This document shows, one piece after another, positions 42,762-52,502 of a DNA stretch of 64,000 nt; within the stretch, counting starts at the first letter, position 1, and each line of letters begins with the position of its first letter. The stretch covers positions 55,074 to 119,073 of the forward strand of contig CALMYB010000022.1 in the NCBI GenBank assembly GCA_937873515.1, in the 5' to 3' direction. Made by a program: the position numbers and the translations under genes. This DNA comes from an uncultured Acidobacteriota bacterium. Lineage in GTDB: Bacteria; Acidobacteriota; Blastocatellia; Pyrinomonadales; Pyrinomonadaceae. The notes beneath the pieces were generated by a model. The model did no database searches. It was not told the DNA's origin and worked only from the letters and a program-made list of their open reading frames with translations.

Positions 42762-43379
42762 ATGGAGAGATTCACAACACACTCCGGCACGGTCGCTCCG
42801 CTCTACCGTCCGAATATCGACACAGACCAGATCATCCCGAAGCAGTTCCTTAAACGCATCGAACGGTCGGGTTACGGCGAATTTTTGTTCTACGACTGGC
42901 GTTATCTATCGGATGGCGAACCGATAATGGAATTCGTCCTGAACGACCCGCGATATTCCAATGCTACGATCCTCGTCGCAGGTCCGAATTTCGGCTGCGG
43001 AAGTTCACGCGAACATGCTCCGTGGAGTCTGCTCGATCACGGCTTTCGTGCTGTGATAGCCCCGAGCTTTGCCGATATTTTCCACAACAACAGCCTAAAG
43101 AATGGACTGCTTACCGTCACCCTGCCCGAAGCGACGGCCGCGGGCCTGATAAGGCTTGCAGAGACGGACCCGGCCTTCGAACTTACGGTCGATCTTGAGC
43201 GCCAGGAGGTGAGGTCCAAGGATCATCTTTTCGGCGGCTTTGAAATTGACGCTTTCCGTAAATACTGTATTTTGAATGCTTTGGACGATATTGCCCTCAC
43301 GCTTGAGCACGCAGATCGTATCGATCATTACGAAAATAACACCGAGATGCGGCCACGCTACTCCTTCCTGTCAAACTAA
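42762..43379 (+). CDS. leuD: 3-isopropylmalate dehydratase small subunit
   Basis: 205 residues. The swivel domain has [38 protein letters not shown] and [17 protein letters not shown], all diagnostic. It works with LeuC. It is the last gene of leuABCD, followed by a terminator-like hairpin. Confidence 0.97.
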   Translation: MERFTTHSGTVAPLYRPNIDTDQIIPKQFLKRIERSGYGEFLFYDWRYLSDGEPIMEFVLNDPRYSNATILVAGPNFGCGSSREHAPWSLLDHGFRAVIAPSFADIFHNNSLKNGLLTVTLPEATAAGLIRLAETDPAFELTVDLERQEVRSKDHLFGGFEIDAFRKYCILNALDDIALTLEHADRIDHYENNTEMRPRYSFLSN

Positions 43380-43439
43380 GTAAAACTCGGCCTCACGGGG
43401 TCTTCCTGTTTGCTTTTTGGCACCCGGCAAGCTACCATT

Positions 43440-43487
43440 AAGCCTGTTAAAATGGGGATCTGTTCACCTCGATCCTCGGGCTTTTTG
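43440..43487 (+). terminator. Possible terminator after leuD
   Basis: An outer stem AAGCCTG (43440-43446) with CGGGCTT (43477-43483), and an inner stem GGATC with GATCC, are followed by TTTTT. An eight-base bulge on the left arm weakens it. Confidence 0.4.
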
Positions 43488-43526
43488 GGTAATAATTTTA
43501 ATAAAATCTGCTTATTTTGACGGTCT

Positions 43527-44657
43527 ATGGGCTTTTCTACAATTGCAATACACGCAGGCAACGAGCCTGATATTGCTACGGGTGCCGTCAGCGTTCCGAT
43601 CTACCAGACATCAACGTTCGCGCAGGAATCTCTTGGTGTTAATAAAGGTTATGAATACGCGCGCACCAAGAATCCTACGCGAACGGCACTGGAGCGGAAT
43701 ATCGCAGCTCTTGAAGGTGCTAAGCACGGGTTTGCATTCGCCTCCGGAATGGCCGCCATCGACACGACCTTGAGGCTCTTAAAGAGCGGCGACCACGTAA
43801 TTCTTGGCGACAATACATACGGCGGTACATTTCGTCTTTTCGACCGCATTTTGTCGAATTACGGGATTGAGTTCGACCTCGTCAACACGTCGGATGCGGC
43901 AGATCTCGAGCCGGCTTTCAAACCGAATACTAAGATGGTCTTCGTCGAGACACCGACAAATCCTGTGATGACGGTCACGGATCTTGCCGCTGTCTCGAAT
44001 ATCGCCCATGCTCACGGTGCAAAGGTCGTTTGCGACAACACGTTCCTTTCGCCCTATTTTCAGCGTCCGATCGAGCACGGCGTCGATATCGTCGTGCATT
44101 CGACGACCAAGTATCTTAACGGCCACTCGGACAGCGTTGGCGGCTTCGTCGCGTTGAATGACGACAAGGATGCCGAATGGATAGGATTCGTCCAGAATAG
44201 TGCCGGAGCGATCCTTTCGCCGTTCGATTCTTTCCTTGTCCTTCGAGGCACGAAAACGCTTTCGGTTCGAATGGAGGCCCATGACAAGAATGGGCGGATG
44301 GTCGCGAATTTTCTCGCGGAACACCCGCGCGTTCAGCAAGTGCATTATCCGGGCCTGACGTCGCATCCGCAGCATGAGATCGCGAAACGCCAGCAAAGCG
44401 GGTTCGGCGGAATGGTTTCTTTTGAGACAGGCTCGCTCGATAACGCAAAAAAGGTTGCTAGTTCCGTCAAACTATGTACTCTCGGCGAAAGTCTCGGCGG
44501 CGTCGAAAGCTTGATGTGTCATCCGGCGTCGATGACCCACGCTTCGGTTCCTGCAGAACGCCGCGCAGCTCTCGGCATCACTGACGGCCTTCTGCGTATG
44601 TCGGTGGGTATTGAAGATATCGAAGACATCCTGAGCGATCTCGATCAGGCACTGTAG
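43527..44657 (+). CDS. metB: Cystathionine gamma-synthase / gamma-lyase family PLP enzyme
   Basis: 376 residues. Cys/Met-metabolism PLP family signatures are STIAIHAGNEPD, PIYQTSTFAQ, YEYARTKNPTRTALERNIA, GFAFASGMAAIDT, ETPTNPVMTV, VCDNTFLSPYFQRP, HSTTKYLNGHSDSVGG with the PLP lysine, and ESLMCHPASMTHA. It makes or cleaves cystathionine in methionine and cysteine metabolism. Sequence alone does not separate synthase from lyase. No Shine-Dalgarno site is visible before the ATG. Confidence 0.9.
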   Translation: MGFSTIAIHAGNEPDIATGAVSVPIYQTSTFAQESLGVNKGYEYARTKNPTRTALERNIAALEGAKHGFAFASGMAAIDTTLRLLKSGDHVILGDNTYGGTFRLFDRILSNYGIEFDLVNTSDAADLEPAFKPNTKMVFVETPTNPVMTVTDLAAVSNIAHAHGAKVVCDNTFLSPYFQRPIEHGVDIVVHSTTKYLNGHSDSVGGFVALNDDKDAEWIGFVQNSAGAILSPFDSFLVLRGTKTLSVRMEAHDKNGRMVANFLAEHPRVQQVHYPGLTSHPQHEIAKRQQSGFGGMVSFETGSLDNAKKVASSVKLCTLGESLGGVESLMCHPASMTHASVPAERRAALGITDGLLRMSVGIEDIEDILSDLDQAL

Positions 44658-44667
44658 CTGACAAATT

Positions 44668-45615
44668 ATGTTCATTGTAGAGGTTCATGCGACATCGCAT
44701 ATCGGGCGCGTCCGCAAGGGCAATGAGGACAATTATCTTGTCCTCTCGGTGTCTGATACCAAACGCTGGACCGGTTCGCAGGATGGCGGCGAATTCGTCA
44801 TCGAATCGCAGAAACTTACCGTTGATGACAACGGCGTTATTGTCGCTGTTTCAGATGGCATGGGCGGTGCTCTTGCCGGTGAGGTTGCAAGCACGATGGC
44901 GGTAGAGACCGTTAGCGAACGGATACTCGAAGACGATTCCGATAAAACGCTGACGCCCGAGGAACATGATTACTTCCTGATCTCTAAGCTCTACAACGCC
45001 ACGGTTTACGCCAATTATCTCATCCATAACCAAGGCCGGACCGACCCGCAATATCAGGGAATGGGAGCGACATTCACCGGCATTGCCGTTTCGCCGAAAT
45101 TTGCGGACGTTATCCAGGTCGGTGACAGCCGAGCGTATCTGGTTCGTAACGGCAAGATCTATCAGGTGACTAAGGATCAATCGCTCGTCCAGCAGCTTAT
45201 CGACACCAAGCAGATATCTCCCGAGGAGGCAGAATCACACAACCTTAAGAACGTGATCTTGCAGGCTCTCGGCGCTCAAAGCGATATTTACCCCATTTCG
45301 GCGCGCATCGAACCACATCGGAATGATGTATTTTTGATCTGCAGCGATGGTTTATCGAACAAGGTCTCGGCGGCGAATATGCAGCGGATCGTCGAGGAAA
45401 ATATCGATTCGCTCGAGCAAGCTTGTGCTGAACTGATCCGTGAGGCGAATAGTAATGGTGGCGAGGATAACATCACCGTCATTCTGTCGAAATTTACGGG
45501 TGACAATCTTCCCGATCCTACGGGCGACGAGCTGAAGTTGGAGCTTCTCGACCTTGGCGGCATCCACGACACTGCTGATCAAGAAGATATGGAAGACACG
45601 GCCGAGATAGTCTAG
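44668..45615 (+). CDS. PP2C family serine/threonine phosphatase
   Basis: 315 residues. Bacterial PP2C motifs in order are SHIGRVRKGNEDNYL, VAVSDGMGGALAGEVAS, GMGATFTGIAV, VIQVGDSRAYLVRNG, DVFLICSDGLSN and GGEDNITVIL, which supply the metal-binding aspartates. A segment between the first two motifs (KRWTGSQDGGEFVIE) is an insertion of about 30 residues. It presumably reverses Ser/Thr kinases. The last 40 residues are acidic. It begins ten bases after the metB stop and ends overlapping nfeD tail to tail. Confidence 0.92.
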   Translation: MFIVEVHATSHIGRVRKGNEDNYLVLSVSDTKRWTGSQDGGEFVIESQKLTVDDNGVIVAVSDGMGGALAGEVASTMAVETVSERILEDDSDKTLTPEEHDYFLISKLYNATVYANYLIHNQGRTDPQYQGMGATFTGIAVSPKFADVIQVGDSRAYLVRNGKIYQVTKDQSLVQQLIDTKQISPEEAESHNLKNVILQALGAQSDIYPISARIEPHRNDVFLICSDGLSNKVSAANMQRIVEENIDSLEQACAELIREANSNGGEDNITVILSKFTGDNLPDPTGDELKLELLDLGGIHDTADQEDMEDTAEIV

Positions 45616-46088
45616 CTTTCGCGCCAATCCGGAAGAGCATCCGTCTTGCGTCGAACATAGAGGGAAGAGCCTCGAACTTCGACGACCTCGACCTTTTCAC
45701 CTTCTTTTAGCAAGGTTTCGTCGTCTATCGGGAACGCCGTCCACGTAGAGCCGAAGACCTTCACCGCCGCCTCTTTCAGCGGACCGCTGCTCATCCCTAC
45801 GACCGTACCGATCTGGCCTGGAAGCGAGTCCATGCCGGTCTTCACGAAATCCTTGTCTCCGTGCGAAAAATAATCGGCAAAGATCCGTCGCGACATTACG
45901 ACCATCACCACCGACGAAAAGAGAAAAAGGAGCACCTGGACAAGGAACGGGGCACCGAAGAAAGCGGCGATCGCGGCTGCAAGAGCGCCTAGGCCGAACC
46001 AGAAAAGTACGAACCCGAGCGTGAAGATCTCAGCGACGATAAATGCCGCTCCGACTAGCACCCACAAAAGCCAAACGAAACTTTCCAT
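45612..46088 (-). CDS. NfeD family membrane protein
   Basis: 158 residues with two to three N-terminal helices (FVWLLWVLVGAAFIVAEIF, FGLGALAAAIAAFFGAPFLV in parts, LLFLFSSVVMVVM). A C-terminal OB-fold domain follows (GQIGTVVGMSSGPLKE, VFGSTWTAFPID, EGEKVEVVEVRGSSLYVRR). This is the short NfeD type that usually partners stomatin/flotillin-like proteins in membrane quality control; none is encoded next to it here. The start is the ATG at 46088. Confidence 0.9.
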   Translation of the reverse strand: MESFVWLLWVLVGAAFIVAEIFTLGFVLFWFGLGALAAAIAAFFGAPFLVQVLLFLFSSVVMVVMSRRIFADYFSHGDKDFVKTGMDSLPGQIGTVVGMSSGPLKEAAVKVFGSTWTAFPIDDETLLKEGEKVEVVEVRGSSLYVRRKTDALPDWRES

Positions 46089-46208
46089 CTTCTACTTACG
46101 AGCTCCTTTTTGAAAGGATAGCATTGCCTGTCCGAATAGGACGACGTCTGCTAGGCAGATGTTCGCAAAAGCGAAATAATTTCGATAAAATTCAGCTTAT
46201 AGTTGGGC

Positions 46209-46237
46209 TTGTTGAGCGAAATTAAGCCAATTATTAT
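46209..46237 (+). promoter_or_regulatory. Candidate promoter for a leaderless ribBA transcript
   Basis: TTGTTG (46209-46214), a 17-base spacer and TATTAT (46232-46237) would place the start on or next to the ATG at 46245. No Shine-Dalgarno site precedes that ATG. The -35 match is weak. Confidence 0.35.
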
Positions 46238-46244
46238 GTAAAAA

Positions 46245-47372
46245 ATGCCGCTTTCAACGATCGAAGAGGCCGTCGAGGACATTCGCGACGGCAAAATGAT
46301 CATCATTGTCGATGATGAGGACCGCGAGAACGAGGGCGATCTCGTCTGCGCAGCAGAAAAGGTCACGCCCGAGATGATCAGCTTTATGGCCGTGCACGGC
46401 CGCGGCTTGATCTGTTTGCCGCTTACGGAAGAGCGTTGCGACGAATTGCAGCTTTTCCCGCAGACCTCGGAGAATACGTCGAGTCTCGGGACCGCGTTTA
46501 CCGTCTCGATCGAGGCACGCGAAGGCGTTACGACGGGAATTTCCGCTGCGGACCGAGCTCACACGATCCTCACAGCGGTAAACCCGAAAACTCGGGCCGC
46601 CGACCTTGCAAGGCCGGGACACGTCTTTCCGCTTCGGGCGAAACGCGGCGGAGTGCTCGTCCGCATCGGGCAAACGGAAGCGAGCGTCGATATTTCGCGG
46701 ATCGCGGGGCTCGATCCGTCGGCCGTCATTTGCGAAATAATGAACGACGACGGCACGATGGCGCGGATGCCTGACCTTGAGGTCTTTGCGGAAAAGCACG
46801 GGATGAAGATCGTCTCCGTGGCCGACCTTGTCCGCTACCGCATTGCGAAAGAGAGCCTTGTCAGCCGCATCATCGAGACGGATCTGCCGACTGAGGACGG
46901 CATGTGGCACGTAGTGGTCTTTGAGAATGTGATGAACGGCGAAACGCACATTGCCTTCGTGCTCGGGGACGTTTCCGATGCAACGGACCCGCCGCTCGTT
47001 CGCGTCCAAACGGAGAACGTAACGTTCGCGATGTTCGGTTCACACTTAGGCGAGGCTTCGGCGGCGATGCGGTCTTCGATAAAGGCGATCACGGACGAAG
47101 GACGCGGCGTTATTCTTTATTTACGTCAGCGAGAGAACAATCTTGACCTCGTGAATCAGCTAAAAACATACAAGCTGATGCAGGAGGACGGCCTCGATTT
47201 CTCTGCCGCCAGGGCAATGACCGGTTACGGAAAGACGCATGATTATGGGGTCGGTGCACAGATACTAAAGGAATTGGGGTTGAAACGGTTCCGTCTGCTT
47301 TCGAAGAATCCGCCGCCGCGATCCGTTGTGGAGGCCTTCGACCTAGAGATCGTCGAAACCGTAAAGGTCTGA
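46245..47372 (+). CDS. RibBA homologue with altered catalytic residues in both halves
   Basis: 375 residues. The RibB part (about 1-200) has [47 protein letters not shown] and [12 protein letters not shown]. The normal GHTEA His, a metal ligand in DHBP synthase, is Gln143 here (GQTEA). The RibA part lacks the zinc cysteines: the usual SEC-x-GD-x-FGS-x-RCDC reads [16 protein letters not shown]. The EGRGIGL loop reads RENNLDL. GTP cyclohydrolase II activity is therefore very unlikely and DHBP synthase is doubtful. RibB fused to a dead RibA (RibBX type) is known elsewhere. It lies 17 bases before tamB. Confidence 0.85.
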   Translation: MPLSTIEEAVEDIRDGKMIIIVDDEDRENEGDLVCAAEKVTPEMISFMAVHGRGLICLPLTEERCDELQLFPQTSENTSSLGTAFTVSIEAREGVTTGISAADRAHTILTAVNPKTRAADLARPGHVFPLRAKRGGVLVRIGQTEASVDISRIAGLDPSAVICEIMNDDGTMARMPDLEVFAEKHGMKIVSVADLVRYRIAKESLVSRIIETDLPTEDGMWHVVVFENVMNGETHIAFVLGDVSDATDPPLVRVQTENVTFAMFGSHLGEASAAMRSSIKAITDEGRGVILYLRQRENNLDLVNQLKTYKLMQEDGLDFSAARAMTGYGKTHDYGVGAQILKELGLKRFRLLSKNPPPRSVVEAFDLEIVETVKV

Positions 47373-47389
47373 AGTTTTCTAATTTCTAA

Positions 47390-50300
47390 ATGGACGAAGA
47401 GCTAGAAAGATCGATGCCGCCGGATGATTCGGAACCTGCTCCGGCACGGCGTCCATTCTTCACGCGCCGACGATTGCTTTTTGCTGTCGGGATCACGGCG
47501 GTCGCGGCTATATTGCTCTTCGTAGCCGCAGCCGTGCTGTATCGCACCGGAGCCTTTGATTCCTACTTCAGAAACCAGTTTGTCTCAAAGATGGCAGAGA
47601 TCGGCATCACATTCTCTGCCGACAAGGTCCACGTTTCCGTCTCGCCCCTAACTTTTGAACTTCAGAACGCCACGTTCAATAACGCAGCTACCGGCGAGAA
47701 GATAATGTTCATTCGAGAGGCAAAGCTTGGGCTTACGGTCCTCGATCTCCTCTCCTGGAGCACGAGCCGCGACATACGCATCGACACGACCGACATAAAG
47801 GGCGGCGAGCTATGGATAACATTCGACAAGGATGGCCGCTCCAATTTCTCCGGGTTGAAGCTTGTCGAGGACCAGAAAGGCTCCGCCGTAAATTTCCGAT
47901 ATGAATCGGTCGTTGTTTCGCTCAAGGACTCGGTCGTGCATTTTGGCGACCTTTCGCGAAATATTTCTGCCGAAGCGAATGAACTTTCGGTCGCGCTTAC
48001 GCCTGAAAAGGCGGATGGTTCGAGCGATACTCCGCGATTCAGCTTCGACATCAATTCGCGAAATTCCAGCTTCGGTTACGGCGAGGGCAGCGTCAAGAAT
48101 ATATCGATACTCGCGAAAGGCGTCGCTGACGAAAAGCACGCGGAAGTTACAGATCTTCAGGTCTCATCGCCGATAGGCGACACGTCAATTTCCGGCACGA
48201 TCACCGACTGGGCGAACCCAAGATACGATCTCAACGCTGAATCTTCGCTCGATCTAACGCAGCTTTCGCAGATATTTTCGACCGGAACGGCCCTTCGCGG
48301 GGTAGGCAATTTCAAAGGAAAGATCACGGGCGAGGGCGAGAAGTATCGCATCGAAGGTACAGCAGCTTCCGAGGCCTTTCGGGCGGCGGGTGTTTATCTG
48401 AAGGGAGCGAATATCGCGGCGACGGTCGATGGCACGAACTCGAATTACACCGCGAACGGAACGGCGATCGCAGAAATGCTGACGTTCGACGACTTCCGTA
48501 TAGACTTCCTCAAGCTCGCCGGAAATGTTCGCGGCACCGGAACGGATTTTCGCTGGGTCGGAGAACTGCAGGCGATCGCCGCCAATACGCCGTCAATGAC
48601 TATCGGCAAGCTTTTTCTTGCGGACGCCGTCGCGGAATATCGCGACAAGCAGCTCGCCGCATCATCTCCTGACGGCCGCGCGCAGCGTTTTGCGATCGGC
48701 GACACGGAGTTCGAGGATCTTCGGGCGCGAAACTTAAAGATCGGCTACACCGACGGCAGCGTTACGGTCAGTTCGAATGCGGCGACCACTGCAAAATTCT
48801 CTACGAAAGATTTCTCGATCGGCGGAGTGAAAGGCGGTGCCGTCGATGTGCGTCATCACAAGGGCCGAACCGATGTAACCGTGAGCGATGTTCAGGCTTC
48901 GGATGCAACGCTCGGCGATGCGAAGGTCAAGAATCTTACGGCAAAAAGGTTCGAGCTTACGGACGTGCCGGCCGAGACGCGCGTCAAACTGCAAAACGTC
49001 CGCGGCGGAGACGTCGAACTCAACGGAACACACATCACAGGTCTTGAATCGCCGCTTCTTGAGACAAGGACCGCGGATGGCTCGACCGTTATCTATTCCG
49101 ATACGACGCGCATCGCAAAGCTCGATAACGATGCAGCGACGCTCGGCAGCCTCAACGTCGCAGGTGTCTGCTTGACCATTAGGCAGGGACGGGTCGAAGG
49201 GCGTTCGCAGGATATCGATGCCGGTAACATTACGCTCAAGAACAGCGAAGCGCTTGCGAACGGCGGAAATGTGGAAGGCGTGAAACTCGCCCGCCCCGTC
49301 TTTATTCTCGAACCGTCAGGGCGATATCGAGCTTCGGCGGATATGAGCATCGGCGGCGGAATTCTTGGCAGCATCGCTCTAGGGAATGGTTCGGCAAAGG
49401 TCGTTGTTACGAATGATCGCGCAGAACTCACCGACCTGCACGCTTCCGTTATGAACGGCAGCCTCGACGGAAAAGTTTCGATCGCTCTTAATAAGACCGA
49501 GGCTTCGACGATCGACGCTGACTTTACGGATCTCGACCTTTCGAAACTTGCAGCCATCCAGAGCGGACGTGTGATCGCCCTCAACGGCAGCACGAACGGC
49601 AATGTCCATCTAGCTTTCCCCGGGACGAACTTCCGAACGGCGAGCGGAACCTTGCAGGCGACGATCGCCGCGACGGCCGGACCCGATCAGCAGGACTTTG
49701 TGCCGATCAATGGGCGCATCGATGTTGGGGCGGTGAACGGATTGTTTCGGATCAACGAGGCTAACCTGAGTACGGAAAAGAGCCGGCTGGATGCGACCGG
49801 GCAGTTCGATCTTTCGGCGGACAATTCCGATCTTGCGGTCAAGCTCACATCAAGCGATGCATCAGAGATCACAAAGCTCATCCGCGTAACGGGTGCGTTG
49901 CCCGCACTCGAAAGACAGCTCGATGATATGCAGGCCGAGATCGGCGGCAGCCTTGCCTTTGACGGAAAGCTGACGGGAGATCTATTCGATCCTGATGTGA
50001 ACGGCAAGGCATCTGTCGGTGTCGTCGCCCTTCGCGGACGGCAGCTCGGAAGTGTTACATCGGATCTCATCGTTTCGGCCGACGGCTTCAAGTTGGAGAA
50101 TGGAAAACTGGTCGAGAACGGCGGCGGGTTTGCGAATTTCGACGTTACCATCCCGTCGTACGGCAGCAACAACACGCGGGTCAATGCCGCGTTGACGAAC
50201 ATCAATGCCGGGAATCTTCTTGCTGCCTTGCCGATCGAACTGCCCGCGCGGATAAAAGACCTAAGCGGGAATACCTCGGGCAAGGTCAACATCGACGGCC

Positions 50301-52492
50301 TGCCAAACGCAGCTACGGGGAACATCGACCTTTCCGCCGATAACGGCCTTGTCGCTGGACAGAATTTTGATTCTTTGAAGGCGAAGGCCGTGTTCGCGGG
50401 AACGCAGATCGAGGTGCAGAATGTCGAGATGAATATCGGAAGCGGCCGTCTAACTGCCGAGGGCCACTATGACCGCGGCTCAAAGGATTTTGACGCGAAC
50501 ATTACAGGCAAGGCCATTCCCGTACCCCTCATTCTGGCATTTCTTCCGCCCAATGAATCGATACCGACCATCAGCGGCAATGCGGATGTTTCGCTCGTCG
50601 CGAGCGGTAACTCAGATCGGTTCGCCACCATAAATGTGACAGGAACGGGCATCGCGAGCGATGTTATGGTAGGCGGGAATAGCATCGGGAATGTGAACTT
50701 TGACGCAAAGACCGTCAACGGACAACTAACCGCGGGTCTCACTGCCGATTTCAGCGGCCATCCGCAGTCTTTGAACGCAAAGCTCGACCTCAATGACGAA
50801 GACCTGCCGCTGCAGGCTTCGACGGAGTTTCGAGATAATCCGCTCGAACCGTTTCTCGCCTTTATTCCGAAGCTTCGCGATTTTGGCATATCAGGTACAG
50901 CTCGCGGGCGAGTGGATTTTGGCGGAAAATTGAATCCGCTTCGACCCGACGGCACTCGCGCGATCAGTGCCGACGCCCTTTCCGGTACGGCGCGTTTCGA
51001 TGCTCTTTCGCTTCAGATCCAGGACACGCCGCTGAACGCGGCAGAACCGATCGTCGCAAAATTGAGCGCTAAAGCGATCACCTTTGAGAGCGCACATTTT
51101 ACCGGTGCGGGTTCCGACATTCGCATTACGGGGACAAAGGCTCTTGCCGACGCTATTGAGAACAAACTCTCGGTCGAGGGCAAGATGAATCTGGCTCTTT
51201 TGAACCTCGCAACGAAGGATATGTTCTTTGCCGGAACTGCCGACGTGTCGGTCCGCCTTGTCGGGCTCAATCCGCAGGCGAATCTAACCGGCTCCCTTGC
51301 GACCGAGAATGCGGCTGTCGCTGCCTTTGTCGGTAACGACCGCTTAACGTTCAGTAGGGTCAAGACACGTGTTATCTTTACGTCCGACCAGGCGGAGATC
51401 GAGGAGGCATCGGGTTATCTGGGCGGCGGGAAATTTACCGCGACCGGCGGTGCTCTGCTCGACGGGTTGTCGATCCGAAATTTCAGATCGACCCTCAATG
51501 GCGAGAATATTACGGTGCCGTTTCCGGAGGATTTTTTAACGACGGGGGACGCACGTCTTGAGATCTCGGGCATCCGCCGAACACGGACGGACCCGCTGCA
51601 GACAACCATCTCGGGCCGCGTCTATGCAAGCCGCAGCCTTTATACGAAGGACATCGATCTTGCGAACATTATTGGCGGGCGGCGCTCCCGTGCATTGTCC
51701 GCCGGAACGAGTTCGATGACGGCACCCCGTTTTGACCTTGTGATCGAGGGCCGTAATGCATTGGTCGTTCGCAACAATATCGCCGATCTAACTGCGTCCG
51801 TTTCCTTGAATCTGAGCGGCGATACGGACAATCCGATCCTATCGGGCCGCATCGTCGCAAATGGCGGGACGCTTCTTTACCGCCGCGATCGTTATGAGAT
51901 CCAACGTGGCGTGCTTGAATTTCCGCCTGACACGTTTATCGACCCTGTAGTGAACTTGCAGGCCGAATCGGATATCAATGGTTACCAGATCTTCGTTTCG
52001 TTGAACGGACCGCTTAACGATACTGAGCAGGTTACGGCTTCCGTGCGTTCGAGCCCGGCATTGCCGCAGGCGGACATCGTGTCGCTGATCACGACCGGTT
52101 CGCTCACGAATGCCGCCGGCGGCATCCCGACGCTCGCGCAGACCGGCATAAGGACGGCCGCTGAGATCTTGACCGATGCGGTCATCAACAATCCGGCAAG
52201 ACGCGCGACCGATAAGCTTTTTGGCTTGAATGTCTTTGAGATCGACCCGATCCTGGCCGGCGAGCAATTGAATCCCGGTGCACGTCTGACGGTTGGGCGA
52301 CAGATAAACAACAACCTGCGAGTCACCTACGCAACGAACCTCTCGCAGGATCAGAATCAGCTGCTCGCGTTCGAATATCGCGTATCGAACAAACTTTCGT
52401 TCGTTGCGCAATATGAACAGCGTTCGCTGACCAACGTAACGCGGAACAGAGATAATTTTAGTTTTGAAATAAGGTTTAAGAGACGGTTTTAG
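47390..52492 (+). CDS. tamB: TamB-like translocation/assembly module protein
   Basis: 1700 residues. A Pro-rich cytoplasmic start precedes one N-terminal membrane anchor (about 29-50, LFAVGITAVAAILLFVAAAV). A very long beta-rich repetitive body of AsmA/DUF490 type follows. The C-terminal TamB domain shows GTLLYRRDRYEIQRGVLEF, DPVVNLQAESDINGY, QADIVSLITTG and RLTVGRQINNNLRVTYATNL in pieces. It spans the periplasm and moves phospholipid or outer membrane proteins with an Omp85 partner. The Omp85 gene follows after ten bases. Confidence 0.9.
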   Translation: MDEELERSMPPDDSEPAPARRPFFTRRRLLFAVGITAVAAILLFVAAAVLYRTGAFDSYFRNQFVSKMAEIGITFSADKVHVSVSPLTFELQNATFNNAATGEKIMFIREAKLGLTVLDLLSWSTSRDIRIDTTDIKGGELWITFDKDGRSNFSGLKLVEDQKGSAVNFRYESVVVSLKDSVVHFGDLSRNISAEANELSVALTPEKADGSSDTPRFSFDINSRNSSFGYGEGSVKNISILAKGVADEKHAEVTDLQVSSPIGDTSISGTITDWANPRYDLNAESSLDLTQLSQIFSTGTALRGVGNFKGKITGEGEKYRIEGTAASEAFRAAGVYLKGANIAATVDGTNSNYTANGTAIAEMLTFDDFRIDFLKLAGNVRGTGTDFRWVGELQAIAANTPSMTIGKLFLADAVAEYRDKQLAASSPDGRAQRFAIGDTEFEDLRARNLKIGYTDGSVTVSSNAATTAKFSTKDFSIGGVKGGAVDVRHHKGRTDVTVSDVQASDATLGDAKVKNLTAKRFELTDVPAETRVKLQNVRGGDVELNGTHITGLESPLLETRTADGSTVIYSDTTRIAKLDNDAATLGSLNVAGVCLTIRQGRVEGRSQDIDAGNITLKNSEALANGGNVEGVKLARPVFILEPSGRYRASADMSIGGGILGSIALGNGSAKVVVTNDRAELTDLHASVMNGSLDGKVSIALNKTEASTIDADFTDLDLSKLAAIQSGRVIALNGSTNGNVHLAFPGTNFRTASGTLQATIAATAGPDQQDFVPINGRIDVGAVNGLFRINEANLSTEKSRLDATGQFDLSADNSDLAVKLTSSDASEITKLIRVTGALPALERQLDDMQAEIGGSLAFDGKLTGDLFDPDVNGKASVGVVALRGRQLGSVTSDLIVSADGFKLENGKLVENGGGFANFDVTIPSYGSNNTRVNAALTNINAGNLLAALPIELPARIKDLSGNTSGKVNIDGLPNAATGNIDLSADNGLVAGQNFDSLKAKAVFAGTQIEVQNVEMNIGSGRLTAEGHYDRGSKDFDANITGKAIPVPLILAFLPPNESIPTISGNADVSLVASGNSDRFATINVTGTGIASDVMVGGNSIGNVNFDAKTVNGQLTAGLTADFSGHPQSLNAKLDLNDEDLPLQASTEFRDNPLEPFLAFIPKLRDFGISGTARGRVDFGGKLNPLRPDGTRAISADALSGTARFDALSLQIQDTPLNAAEPIVAKLSAKAITFESAHFTGAGSDIRITGTKALADAIENKLSVEGKMNLALLNLATKDMFFAGTADVSVRLVGLNPQANLTGSLATENAAVAAFVGNDRLTFSRVKTRVIFTSDQAEIEEASGYLGGGKFTATGGALLDGLSIRNFRSTLNGENITVPFPEDFLTTGDARLEISGIRRTRTDPLQTTISGRVYASRSLYTKDIDLANIIGGRRSRALSAGTSSMTAPRFDLVIEGRNALVVRNNIADLTASVSLNLSGDTDNPILSGRIVANGGTLLYRRDRYEIQRGVLEFPPDTFIDPVVNLQAESDINGYQIFVSLNGPLNDTEQVTASVRSSPALPQADIVSLITTGSLTNAAGGIPTLAQTGIRTAAEILTDAVINNPARRATDKLFGLNVFEIDPILAGEQLNPGARLTVGRQINNNLRVTYATNLSQDQNQLLAFEYRVSNKLSFVAQYEQRSLTNVTRNRDNFSFEIRFKRRF

Positions 52493-52502
52493 AACACTTT
52501 TT

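Noticed and set aside
43418..43433. TGGCACCCGGCAAGCT before metB, considered as sigma-54 promoter
   Set aside because: GG-N10-GC spacing is right, but the -12 TT is AA and a terminator-like hairpin follows it, so the evidence is weak.
46089..46244. FMN riboswitch before the ribBA homologue
   Set aside because: None of the conserved FMN aptamer segments could be found in this 156-base spacer.
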